Origin: an uncultured Saprospiraceae bacterium
GTDB lineage: Bacteria; Bacteroidota; Bacteroidia; Chitinophagales; Saprospiraceae
Assembly: GCA_938041445.1 (NCBI GenBank)
Contig: CALISO010000018.1
Location: forward strand, 20,385-84,384
DNA length: 64,000 nt
Direction of reading: 5' to 3'
Made by a program: the position numbers and the translations under genes. Position 1 is the stretch's first letter, and every line of letters starts with the position of its first letter. Of the stretch, positions 36,751 through 44,802 are shown piece after piece. Below the pieces are notes generated by a model that made no database searches, had not been told where the DNA came from, and saw only the letters and a list, made by a program, of their open reading frames with translations.

Positions 36751-37089
36751 ATGACACCAGAAGAAATCGTACAACAGCAGGTCATCGCCTATAATGCTAG
36801 AGATATAGAAGCCTTCTCTAGATGCCACCATAAGGATGTAGAGCTCTACAGACTTGGGGAATTAAAACCATTCGTCAAAGGTCGTGATGCACTATATGAC
36901 CGATATAAATCTATATTTGAAGAGTCCCCTAATCTACATACTGATGTTGTACAAAGGATGGTACTAGGAGATACCGTAATTGACAAGGAAGTGATTGTGG
37001 GTCGATCAGGTGTGGGCACCTCCCACTTCATCGCAATTTATCAGGTAGAAAAGTCTATGATCTACAGAGTGCATTTTGTTAGCCAATAA
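36751..37089 (+). CDS. nuclear transport factor 2/SnoaL-like protein
   Basis: A 112-residue cone-shaped NTF2-like domain protein. The N-terminal helix pattern VQQQVIAYNARDIEAFSRCHHKDVELYR is typical of the SnoaL group. It is probably a small-molecule binding or steroid-isomerase-like protein; substrate unknown. Its ATG follows the previous stop with no gap, so it is probably translated from the same message as the large secreted protein. Confidence 0.8.
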   Translation: MTPEEIVQQQVIAYNARDIEAFSRCHHKDVELYRLGELKPFVKGRDALYDRYKSIFEESPNLHTDVVQRMVLGDTVIDKEVIVGRSGVGTSHFIAIYQVEKSMIYRVHFVSQ

Positions 37090-37095
37090 ATAAAA

Positions 37096-37121
37096 AAAGC
37101 AGAGCCTATCGACTCTGCTTT
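37096..37121. terminator. bidirectional terminator
   Basis: Arms AAAGCAGAG/CTCTGCTTT with an 8-base loop, A-rich before and T-rich after. It separates the convergent NTF2-like gene and typA. Confidence 0.8.
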
Positions 37122-37144
37122 CTTATAAATTAGTGTAGCGCAGC

Positions 37145-38941
37145 CTATCTACTTGCTCGCTTTCTATCATGTTCTTTCAAGAGTATCTTTCTAAGTCTTA
37201 GACTCTCTGGAGTCACTTCTACGTATTCATCCGCTTGGATGTACTCAAGTGCTTCCTCAAGAGTGAAGATGATTGGTGGAGCTAACTTCACCTTTGCATC
37301 TGCGCCTGATGATCTCATATTGGACATCTTTTTAGTCTTAGTGACATTGATTGCGATATCCATTGGTCTTGTATTCTCACCGATTACTTGACCCTCATAG
37401 ATTGCTTCGTTAGACTCTACGAAGAACTTACCTCTATCTTGTAGGTTGTTGAGTGAGTAAGGAATCGCCTTACCCATCTCCATACTGATGAGTGATCCGT
37501 TGATTCTTCCTGTTATCTCTCCTTTATGTGGTTGATACTCAAGGTACCTGTGTGACATAATTGCCTGACCTGCAGTTGCAGTCATCATATATGTTCTCAA
37601 TCCAATAATACCTCTTGATGGGATGTGAAATTCGATGACAGTTCTATCACCTTTCTGTTCCATCGTGAGCATTTCACCTTTACGCTGAGTGACGGACTCG
37701 ATTGCCTTACCCGATAACTCTGTGGGTAAGTCAACAGTAAGGAACTCGATTGGCTCACACTTACGACCATCTATCTCCTTGATGATCACCTGAGGTTGCC
37801 CGATCTGTAGTTCATATCCTTCTCTACGCATTGTCTCGATCAGTACTGAGAGGTGAAGAACACCTCTACCAAATACTGTAAACGTATCTGCCGTAGCTCC
37901 TGGCTCTACTCTGAGTGCTAGATTCTTCTCTAGTTCTTTTTCTAATCTTTCCTTGATGTGTCTTGATGTCACGAACTTTCCTTCCTTACCAAAGAATGGC
38001 GAGTCGTTAATCGAGAAGACCATTGACATCGTTGGCTCATCAATCTTGATTGTCTCAAGTGCTTCTGGATTCTCGAAGTCAGCAACGGTATCACCAATCT
38101 CAAATCCTTCTAGCCCTAGAATAGCACAGATATCACCTGCATTGACAACTTTAGCCTTAGTCTTATTGAACCCTTCAAATGTGTAGAGTTCTTTGATCTT
38201 TGACTTCACTATTGACCCATCTCTCTTCACGAGTGAGACATTCTGATTATCCAAGAGTGTCCCTCTTCTGAGTTTACCGACAGCTATCCTTCCCTTGAAT
38301 GTTGAAAAATCTAGTGATGTGATTAATAGTTGTGGTGTACCTTCATCAACCTTAGGATAAGGCACATGCTCGATGATTTGATCCATCAAGTATGTGATAT
38401 TAGTAGTTGGTGTAGCGTGGTCTTCTCCCATCCAACCAAACTTAGCCGAACCAAATACTGTAGGGAAGTCAAGTTGTTCCTCAGAAGCATCTAGACTAAA
38501 CATCAAGTCAAACACCTTATCTACTGCCTCATCTGGAGTACAGTTTTCTTTATCTACCTTATTGACGACTACAATAACTTTAAGGTCAAGTTCTATTGCT
38601 TTCTGCAATACGAATCTTGTCTGTGGCATCGGCCCTTCAAATGCATCAACTAGAAGGACTACGCCATCAGCCATATTCAATACTCTCTCTACCTCACCAC
38701 CAAAATCGGCGTGACCAGGGGTATCAATAATGTTGATCTTATGATCCTTATAGTTTACTGAGACATTCTTTGCCAATATGGTAATTCCTCTTTCTCTCTC
38801 GAGGTCGTTATTATCCATAATGAGCTCACCTGGAGTCTCATGATCTCCGAAGAGTTTTCCTGCCAGAAGCATCTTGTCTACTAGTGTCGTTTTACCGTGA
38901 TCGACGTGAGCAATAATGGCAATGTTCTTAATCTTTTGCAT
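37145..38941 (-). CDS. typA: ribosome-associated translational GTPase TypA/BipA
   Basis: Elongation-factor-like GTPase that helps 50S subunit assembly, especially under stress. Length is 598 residues. G1 motif HVDHGKTTL begins at residue 10, followed by RGITI, DTPGHADFGGEVERVL and NKVDK. Domain II and a C-terminal BipA-specific domain follow (PSRGIIGLRTYMMTATAG). It is alone on its strand, with a TACTTTTGC promoter box 20 bases upstream. Confidence 0.96.
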   Translation of the reverse strand: MQKIKNIAIIAHVDHGKTTLVDKMLLAGKLFGDHETPGELIMDNNDLERERGITILAKNVSVNYKDHKINIIDTPGHADFGGEVERVLNMADGVVLLVDAFEGPMPQTRFVLQKAIELDLKVIVVVNKVDKENCTPDEAVDKVFDLMFSLDASEEQLDFPTVFGSAKFGWMGEDHATPTTNITYLMDQIIEHVPYPKVDEGTPQLLITSLDFSTFKGRIAVGKLRRGTLLDNQNVSLVKRDGSIVKSKIKELYTFEGFNKTKAKVVNAGDICAILGLEGFEIGDTVADFENPEALETIKIDEPTMSMVFSINDSPFFGKEGKFVTSRHIKERLEKELEKNLALRVEPGATADTFTVFGRGVLHLSVLIETMRREGYELQIGQPQVIIKEIDGRKCEPIEFLTVDLPTELSGKAIESVTQRKGEMLTMEQKGDRTVIEFHIPSRGIIGLRTYMMTATAGQAIMSHRYLEYQPHKGEITGRINGSLISMEMGKAIPYSLNNLQDRGKFFVESNEAIYEGQVIGENTRPMDIAINVTKTKKMSNMRSSGADAKVKLAPPIIFTLEEALEYIQADEYVEVTPESLRLRKILLKEHDRKRASR

Positions 38942-38961
38942 AGGGTGTATTCATTGAAGCC

Positions 38962-38970
38962 GCAAAAGTA
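38962..38970 (-). promoter_or_regulatory. TAnnTTTG promoter box of typA
   Basis: Minus-strand TACTTTTGC, 20 bases before the typA start. No TTG at usual -33 spacing. Confidence 0.55.
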
Positions 38971-39132
38971 CTCTTATTATTGATATACAGTCGATTATGG
39001 TTGTGACTATTATGGTTTCTAGTGTAAAGAGTAGCGCTATTTAACTAATAATCTTGATAATTGAATAAAGATGCGAATAGAATTCTTATCTAAGATTGTT
39101 GATTACTGGTATTACCATCATCTATGTAGTCA

Positions 39133-39744
39133 CTACTTTCCACCATATATAGCTGCAACAGATTTACCTGCGAGTATGTGGGGAACAATCTTTTCAAGTC
39201 GTTTTCTTTTGGTGGATTCTTGCTTAGCACTTGCAATATAGTCAGCATAACCTCTTTTTTTAGCTTGACTAAGTGAGTCAAATGCTGCTGAAAGACTTGA
39301 ATCTTTCTTAAGTGCTTTCTCTAGGTACTCAGGTAAGATTAAGGGTTTATGACCTGTGGTTACCTTCTTGGTAGGTGGAACAACTTTACCATCTCGCTGA
39401 TTTTGGATTGCCTCTTCCATATAAAAGATAATGTCCTTATCTGGTAATTTTCCAACTTCATCAAACTTCCAATGTCTCATCGCCTTAGTCTTACCCTCTT
39501 GTGCATTGGTCAATACACCTCTCGGATCAGACAAAAAGACACCTTGAAAAAACCATATCCCATACCAATCCTTGAACTGGGCTAGAGCAAATACATTCTT
39601 GCCATTTAAAGTATAAGTAGGAAACTGCCATTTGTAAGTTTCCTCTACTTCAGTTGATAGAGCAAGATGGCGCAAATGATTAATACTATCTTTCCAAGCT
39701 GATTCTTTACTAAAGAATTGATCTAATTGCTGTTGCTTAGTCAT
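39133..39744 (-). CDS. YdeI/OmpD-associated family protein with DUF1801 domain
   Basis: Soluble 203-residue protein. The N-terminal DUF1801-like domain (residues 1-120) has EETYKWQFPTYTLNGKNVF and WYGIWFFQGVFL. The C-terminal OmdA-type helical domain (about 135-200) has FDSLSQAKKRGYADYIASAK and KRLEKIVPHILAGK. The biochemical function is not established. No operon partners; the neighbouring short-chain dehydrogenase is divergent. Confidence 0.85.
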   Translation of the reverse strand: MTKQQQLDQFFSKESAWKDSINHLRHLALSTEVEETYKWQFPTYTLNGKNVFALAQFKDWYGIWFFQGVFLSDPRGVLTNAQEGKTKAMRHWKFDEVGKLPDKDIIFYMEEAIQNQRDGKVVPPTKKVTTGHKPLILPEYLEKALKKDSSLSAAFDSLSQAKKRGYADYIASAKQESTKRKRLEKIVPHILAGKSVAAIYGGK

Positions 39745-39842
39745 TGTTAGTTAGATGATTTCTCTTGAGTGTTCAAATGACTCTAAAATACTTCATTTGC
39801 ACTTCATTTGACATTCTATTTCATTCTAAAGATAGGATTCAG

Positions 39843-39850
39843 TACGTTTG
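39843..39850 (+). promoter_or_regulatory. possible promoter box of the SDR gene
   Basis: TACGTTTG fits TAnnTTTG, 44 bases upstream of the ATG at 39895. No clear -33 element. Confidence 0.4.
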
Positions 39851-39894
39851 TACGGCAAAGAGATTGATTATAAATTTAAATACAATAAACGACT

Positions 39895-40734
39895 ATGAGC
39901 ACAGATAAAAAAGTATGGTTTATCACTGGAGTATCTTCAGGATTGGGAAAGCAATTAGCGGAAGAAGTCTTATCTCAGGGACAAATCGTCGTAGGTACAT
40001 TCAGAAAACAAGAGCAGATAGAAGCGTTTAATAATCAAAGCCCGGGAAATTCTTTCGGAGTATTAATAGATGTCACTTCTACACAGATGATCATTGATGG
40101 TGTCAAAACTGTGTATGATAAATTTGGTAAGATTGATGTTGTCGTCAATAATGCTGGATATGGTGCAATGGGAAGTATTGAAGAAATTTCGGATGAAGAA
40201 GTAAGAAGACAATTTGAGGTAAACGTGTTTGGAGTATTGACAACGATCAGAGAAATATTACCACATATGCGTAAGCAACGTTCAGGACACATTATCAATG
40301 TTACTTCTATCGCTGGACGTATTGGGTCGCAAGGATTAGGTATCTACAACGGTTCTAAGTTTGCCCTAGAAGGCATCGGTGAAGCTCTGGCGGCAGAACT
40401 AAAACCTCTCAACATCAAGGTGACAAATGTAGAACCAGGACCATTCAGAACTGAATGGGCAGGAAGTTCAGCATCGTACGATAATACGAATATTGAAGAC
40501 TATGAAAGCACTGTAGGAGAACGTATCAGAGGATTACAAAAATTGAGTGGTAACCAACCTGGTGACCCTGTAAAAGCTGCGGCAGCAATCTACAAACTGG
40601 CACAATTAGAAGAGCCACCAGTTCATCTACCACTTGGTAAGATTGCTTATGAAGTATTTGCAAAGGTGAACAATGGCCTTATCGCAGAACTAGAAAAGTT
40701 TGAGAGTCTTGGTAAGGAATGTGATTTTTCTTAG
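39895..40734 (+). CDS. short-chain dehydrogenase/reductase (SDR)
   Basis: NAD(P)-dependent oxidoreductase of the classical SDR type, 279 residues. The nucleotide motif TGVSSGLGK starts near residue 12. NNAGYG is near residue 84. The catalytic Ser lies in NVTSIAGRIG and the YNGSK Tyr-Lys pair is near residue 154. The substrate cannot be predicted. A single-gene unit closed by a strong terminator. Confidence 0.92.
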   Translation: MSTDKKVWFITGVSSGLGKQLAEEVLSQGQIVVGTFRKQEQIEAFNNQSPGNSFGVLIDVTSTQMIIDGVKTVYDKFGKIDVVVNNAGYGAMGSIEEISDEEVRRQFEVNVFGVLTTIREILPHMRKQRSGHIINVTSIAGRIGSQGLGIYNGSKFALEGIGEALAAELKPLNIKVTNVEPGPFRTEWAGSSASYDNTNIEDYESTVGERIRGLQKLSGNQPGDPVKAAAAIYKLAQLEEPPVHLPLGKIAYEVFAKVNNGLIAELEKFESLGKECDFS

Positions 40735-40781
40735 TTAGAAATATTCTATAAGACATAGATCGAAACTGACGATCAACTATT

Positions 40782-40819
40782 AAAAAAGTAAGCCACCGAA
40801 ATCGGTGGCTTACTTTTTT
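40782..40819. terminator. strong terminator after the SDR gene
   Basis: An 18-base perfect stem beginning AAAAAAGTAAGCCACCGA with a 2-base centre, ending in six T. The A/T ends make it usable from both sides, including by the GNAT remnant on the minus strand. Confidence 0.9.
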
Positions 40820-40842
40820 AATCTACACATCAGAATTATACA

Positions 40843-41103
40843 CTAAGTACATAAAACCAACCTTATTTCGTGCTGCTGAATCGTATATTGGAAATCCTTG
40901 TTTTTGAAAAATGTGTTACTTCCCTCAAACCTACAATCAACATTGATGATCGATGTTGAAGACGAGATGTTATGTTGTATGTCTTGTAGTAGTGTGCTTC
41001 CGATAAATTGACTACGCATATTTTGCTTGACAGCTATCTGAAGTATTCGATTGTTGGTAGTATTAATAATGCAGTAGCCGCAAACAACTGACAAATTCTT
41101 CAT
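40843..41103 (-). pseudogene. probable C-terminal remnant of a GNAT acetyltransferase
   Basis: An 86-residue open frame that reads like the second half of a GNAT N-acetyltransferase: GYCIIN, then RILQIAVKQNMRSQFIGSTLL covering the acetyl-CoA loop (normally RxxGxG/A; here R-S-Q-F-I-G), then IINVDCRF...FFKNKDF. The N-terminal 60-70 residues that should precede it are missing. Upstream, the frame is closed by a TGA and I find only a short open stretch in another frame. Probably a decayed gene, though a free-standing short protein cannot be excluded. Confidence 0.5.
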
Positions 41104-41304
41104 TGGTAACTTGACTAAGATTTTTGAATTTGATCATCTAGGTTCTGGATTATTCGATTTATTCCGAAAACTGAAGATAAGCACTTAAGACTCGACTTGA
41201 TATACTTTGTTGATTACCATATATATTTTTGTAACCAATCAAGACCATTCACGTCCTAACTATCAGATATTCTCTTTAATTTGTAAGTCGCTAAATAAAT
41301 AGAT
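41104..41304. other. decayed region upstream of the GNAT remnant
   Basis: No intact gene. On the minus strand a short frame ending near 41122 (FGINRIIQNLDDQIQKS) stops a few bases before the remnant and could be what is left of the missing acetyltransferase N-terminus or unrelated sequence. Confidence 0.3.
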
Positions 41305-41820
41305 ATGAAACGCATAATCATACTCCTCATAGTTCTAAGTCAAATCTCGTGTATCACTCAAAAGAAGCAAAATGCTTTGCTAGAAGGATATCGCACAGAA
41401 CTTAGTTCAGCACTTGGCAATAACATCGGCACAGAGCAAAAGGTAGACATCCTTGGAGAATCACTCGTCTCTATGATGAGCCAAAGCCTTGAATTCAAAT
41501 CGACAATCAAGGCTGGAAAGTTTGTTAAGAAATTTGGTGAGCAAAATGCCGATATCATCCAACAAGTGATGAACGAAGTACAAAATGGTGTATCTGATGA
41601 CCCAATGTCACAAATGGGATTCGCGATGAGCTTGATGAAAAAACCTTACGTAGGAGAACTGATGGAACTCATTCCACAGTTTGAGAAAAAATTCAAACGT
41701 ATCGCTTGGGTAGCAAAGATGACTGGTAGACTTAGTAAACCACTTGGATTACTCAATGGTATAAAAGGTGGAGGCGGAGGACTTAACTTGGGAGATTTGC
41801 TTGGACAAGAAGAGGAGTAA
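41305..41820 (+). CDS. small lipoprotein, unknown function
   Basis: A 171-residue predicted lipoprotein with lipobox QISC (Cys16). The mature part is helical, with a conserved-looking central block DDPMSQMGFAMSLMKKPYVG and a glycine-rich tail (KGGGGGLNLGDLLG). I do not recognise the family. It converges on ruvC with only 2 bases between stops. Confidence 0.65.
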   Translation: MKRIIILLIVLSQISCITQKKQNALLEGYRTELSSALGNNIGTEQKVDILGESLVSMMSQSLEFKSTIKAGKFVKKFGEQNADIIQQVMNEVQNGVSDDPMSQMGFAMSLMKKPYVGELMELIPQFEKKFKRIAWVAKMTGRLSKPLGLLNGIKGGGGGLNLGDLLGQEEE

Positions 41821-41822
41821 CC

Positions 41823-42386
41823 TTACACTCCCTTTACCCTACTTGGATTTTTTGAAATAAACGCTTTCCATGACTTTGCAGAAGAAAGTCCTGCCATAGG
41901 ATTATTCATTTCGTGATACTTTGTCACAGCGGCTGCAAGGGCATCCGAACTATCAAGATACTTGCTGTTGATTTTAATCTTTAGCATTCTCGACAGCATT
42001 GCACTTACTTGTTCTTTGGAGGCGTTTCCGTTTCCTGTTATCGCTTTTTTAATCTTCTTTGGACTGTACTCAGTAATATTGAGACCCATAGTCATAGCGG
42101 CAGCCATTGCCACACCTTGAGCTCGTCCTAGCTTAAGCATAGATTGGACATTCTTACCAAAAAATGGAGCCTCAACTGACATCTCAGCAGGCAAGTATGT
42201 TTCGATGACCTCTTGTAGCTGGAGAAAAATTTCTTTTAACTTCTCTTGATGAGTATCAAACTTGGTAAGGTGCATCTCTCCCATCGTAATTACCCTAAGA
42301 TTCTTACCGTCTACTTCAAGGACCGCATACCCGAGAATATTAGTACCTGGATCAACTCCGAGAATCTTATATGGCAGTTTACTCAT
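41823..42386 (-). CDS. ruvC: Holliday junction endonuclease RuvC
   Basis: Resolves Holliday junctions with RuvAB in recombination repair. The start was placed at the ATG at 42386, giving 187 residues beginning MSKLPYKILGVDPGT. The frame stays open to 42494, but that extension would run into the neighbouring epimerase gene. Acidic active-site residues are seen in GVDPGTNILGYA and SVEAPFF, with a later SSDALAAAVTKYH block. Follows the methylmalonyl-CoA epimerase gene at 35 bases. Confidence 0.94.
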   Translation of the reverse strand: MSKLPYKILGVDPGTNILGYAVLEVDGKNLRVITMGEMHLTKFDTHQEKLKEIFLQLQEVIETYLPAEMSVEAPFFGKNVQSMLKLGRAQGVAMAAAMTMGLNITEYSPKKIKKAITGNGNASKEQVSAMLSRMLKIKINSKYLDSSDALAAAVTKYHEMNNPMAGLSSAKSWKAFISKNPSRVKGV

Positions 42387-42421
42387 ATTGCATTTTGCAT
42401 TAATATGTAAATGTAGTGATT

Positions 42422-42832
42422 CTATGCTGATCTTTCTGCATCCTGCACGAGTTCTATCAATATCCCTCCAGTGGTCTTTGGATGAAGAAAACATACAATC
42501 TTTCCGTCAGCACCAGGTTGAGGGCTTTGAGATAATAAGGTAAACCCCTCTTTCTCCAAACGCTTCATCTCCGATCGAATATCACTCACAGCAAATGCCA
42601 CATGATGTAGACCTTCTCCCTTCTTAGAGATATACTTATCAATTACATTATCCGGTTGGCTCCCAGCTACTAGCTCAATCTTATTGGCACCACACTTGAT
42701 AAAAGATGTAGTTACACCTTGGCTAGGGACTTCTTCCCGCTTGTAAACTTTGGTATTGAATAGACTCTCATAAAGTTGTTCACTTGCTTTGAGATCTGAT
42801 ACAGCTATACCGAGATGTTCTATTTTTTGCAT
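42422..42832 (-). CDS. mce: methylmalonyl-CoA epimerase
   Basis: Interconverts (R)- and (S)-methylmalonyl-CoA, linking propionate and succinate metabolism. From the ATG at 42832 the protein is 136 residues and begins MQKIEHLGIAVSDL. The glyoxalase/VOC fold is evident, with metal-binding His in the first strand (EHLGIAV) and in EGLHHVAFAVSDI, and Glu in the last strand (GILIELVQ). The longer frame to 42877 is disfavoured. The mutase genes are not in the window. Confidence 0.93.
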   Translation of the reverse strand: MQKIEHLGIAVSDLKASEQLYESLFNTKVYKREEVPSQGVTTSFIKCGANKIELVAGSQPDNVIDKYISKKGEGLHHVAFAVSDIRSEMKRLEKEGFTLLSQSPQPGADGKIVCFLHPKTTGGILIELVQDAERSA

Positions 42833-43005
42833 TGAATGAGGTTGTTTATTTAAATGAACTTTACTTTGTTGATTCACAAATTAACCCAAATTGATAAAAC
42901 TTCTCAACCGTTCTCTTTATCTATAACAATTAGCCTCTAATGGTTTACCCTTAAGTGAATTTTTGAGTCACTTCAATATATTTACTATATTTGGATGTTG
43001 GAACA

Positions 43006-43038
43006 AAAGAAAACGTCCACCTCTGGGAAAGGCGGACG
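43006..43038 (-). terminator. terminator of the HtrA protease gene
   Basis: On the minus strand, stem CGTCCGCC/GGTGGACG (one G-T pair) with a 9-base loop, then TTTTCTTTT. It lies 74 bases after the HtrA stop. Confidence 0.75.
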
Positions 43039-43111
43039 CATCAAAACAAAACGAAAAACCAACTTTTTCTTCAGAGCTTTCGCTCTTATAATAGTATAAC
43101 GAATCCGTATA

Positions 43112-44272
43112 CTAAATAGTTTTCTTTATCTTAACTGGTATTGTCTTCGACTTACCATTTCGCATAATTTTCAATTCTACGGTGTCTCCAACCTTGGAGA
43201 ATCTCATTAATCTTCTCATATCTTCAAAATTCTTTACTACCTCGCCACTAAGACCAATCACCACATCTCCAGGTAATATTCCTGAAAATTGAGCACCACT
43301 TCCTGGAGTGACATCCGCCACATAGATTCCAGTTTTGGTTTTCAACTTTTGTTCTTTTATTAATTCTTCATCAACATCATAACCTGCAATTCCCAAGTGA
43401 GCTCTTTCTATATCACCATTTTCGATTATATCAGCAGTAATCAACTTTACTAGGTTAGATGGTATTGCAAAAGAGTACCCTGCAAAGACTCCTGTTGGAG
43501 TTGCAATCGCCGTATTGATTCCTATCAAGTTACCATCTACGTCAACTAAAGCGCCTCCACTATTTCCTGGATTCACAGCTGCATCCGTCTGGATAAATTC
43601 TTCAATTGTCTTTTGACCTGAAATCAAATCAAGGTCTCTACCTAGTGCACTCACGATACCTGCAGTCACTGTTGAAGAGAGATAGCTGAATGGATTTCCA
43701 ATTGCTAATACCCATTGTCCAACTTTCACATTATCACTATCTGCTAGCTCTAAGTAATCAAGACCCGTATCTTGTATCTTGATAACAGCTAAATCGCTGC
43801 TTGGGTCTGTTCCTATTTTGGTAGCCTCGTATACTTTTCCATTTTCTAGAGTAACTTTCAACACATCTGCGAAACCAACTACGTGGTTATTCGTAACGAT
43901 GTATCCGTCCTCACTGATAATCACACCAGAGCCATTTCCTTTCTTAGGACCAAAGTATCCTTGTCCAAAAAAATCTCCTAAACCAAACATTCCTGGTTGA
44001 TCTTGTTGTCTTTCATTTGATGCAAGAGTACTTTCTTCTGCATCTATCTGAACAACTGCACTTGTAGATTTTTCAGAAGCTTTGACGAAATCAAATGGAG
44101 CACCTACGCCAAAAGGACTAACATTAGTCGGTTGCGTATGCATCGCTACTGGACTTGCTTGAACTGCGTTGTCAGGTATTGTAGCAATGTCTTTCTGAGT
44201 AAATTCTTGGATTCCATAAAATGTGCATCCTCCGACTATCCCAGCAATTATATATGTTATGATATGCTTCAT
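43112..44272 (-). CDS. HtrA/Do-like periplasmic serine protease
   Basis: ATP-independent quality-control protease, 386 residues. An N-terminal hydrophobic segment at about 4-22 acts as signal or anchor. The trypsin-like domain carries the triad: His in TNNHVVG, Asp in SSDLAVIKI and Ser in NPGNSGGAL near residue 236. A single PDZ domain follows at about 290-375 (VTPGSGAQFSGILPGDVVIGLSG), making it shorter than the two-PDZ DegP. Alone on its strand, closed by a terminator. Confidence 0.93.
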   Translation of the reverse strand: MKHIITYIIAGIVGGCTFYGIQEFTQKDIATIPDNAVQASPVAMHTQPTNVSPFGVGAPFDFVKASEKSTSAVVQIDAEESTLASNERQQDQPGMFGLGDFFGQGYFGPKKGNGSGVIISEDGYIVTNNHVVGFADVLKVTLENGKVYEATKIGTDPSSDLAVIKIQDTGLDYLELADSDNVKVGQWVLAIGNPFSYLSSTVTAGIVSALGRDLDLISGQKTIEEFIQTDAAVNPGNSGGALVDVDGNLIGINTAIATPTGVFAGYSFAIPSNLVKLITADIIENGDIERAHLGIAGYDVDEELIKEQKLKTKTGIYVADVTPGSGAQFSGILPGDVVIGLSGEVVKNFEDMRRLMRFSKVGDTVELKIMRNGKSKTIPVKIKKTI

Positions 44273-44802
44273 CTCATTTTGGTTTTAACAGATACAGCGA
44301 TTGTTATTTTCTATTAAAAGGTTGTGCTAGTATTAACCAATATGACAAAGAAAAAGATATTGAAATTATTCGTTTAACATCATATTAACAGCAAAATGCG
44401 CAATGAGAATAACTAAAAAACATCAATAAACAACTATCCAATTCTTCTCCCAAGGGTGCCCCCTCATCTCTTGGTACGACCATTCAGCGTGACTTTTTCA
44501 GCGTCTCCTATACTTTTGGTAAATTTATACTGTACTGTAAACCTTATCGATATAGCTCTGATAAAGAATCCGATAGGACTCTTTATCTCCGTCAATCATC
44601 TTCTTAAATATGTCTCCCTCGTTCTACAATGTCATCCAGAAGTTGTAGGCTATTGCAATAGTAGCACCGCAGTGTTTGTTAACACTTTACTACTTCTATT
44701 ACATTACATCAATACAGCACATGAGTACTAAATGCATTTTCATCACACTAGACAGTACCCTAGTATAGAAAGAAGGATTATAGCACTTTAAGAGTCCTCA
44801 GA
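44273..44802. other. intergenic region without a recognised gene
   Basis: About 530 AT-rich bases upstream of the HtrA gene and downstream of the M13 peptidase gene. A 91-codon frame at 44456-44731 has no family resemblance or signal features and is not called. No RNA gene or strong hairpin is seen. It presumably holds the HtrA promoter and the M13 3' end. Confidence 0.5.

Noticed and set aside
39090-39281. 63-codon frame overlapping the end of the YdeI-like gene
   Set aside because: Same strand but different frame, no homology, mostly inside the called gene.
42387-42494. Longer N-terminus for ruvC
   Set aside because: The extension lies mostly inside the epimerase gene and precedes the family's normal start by 36 residues.
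44456-44731. 91-codon frame in the gap between the M13 and HtrA genes
   Set aside because: Composition does not look like a protein of this genome; no motif, signal or promoter.
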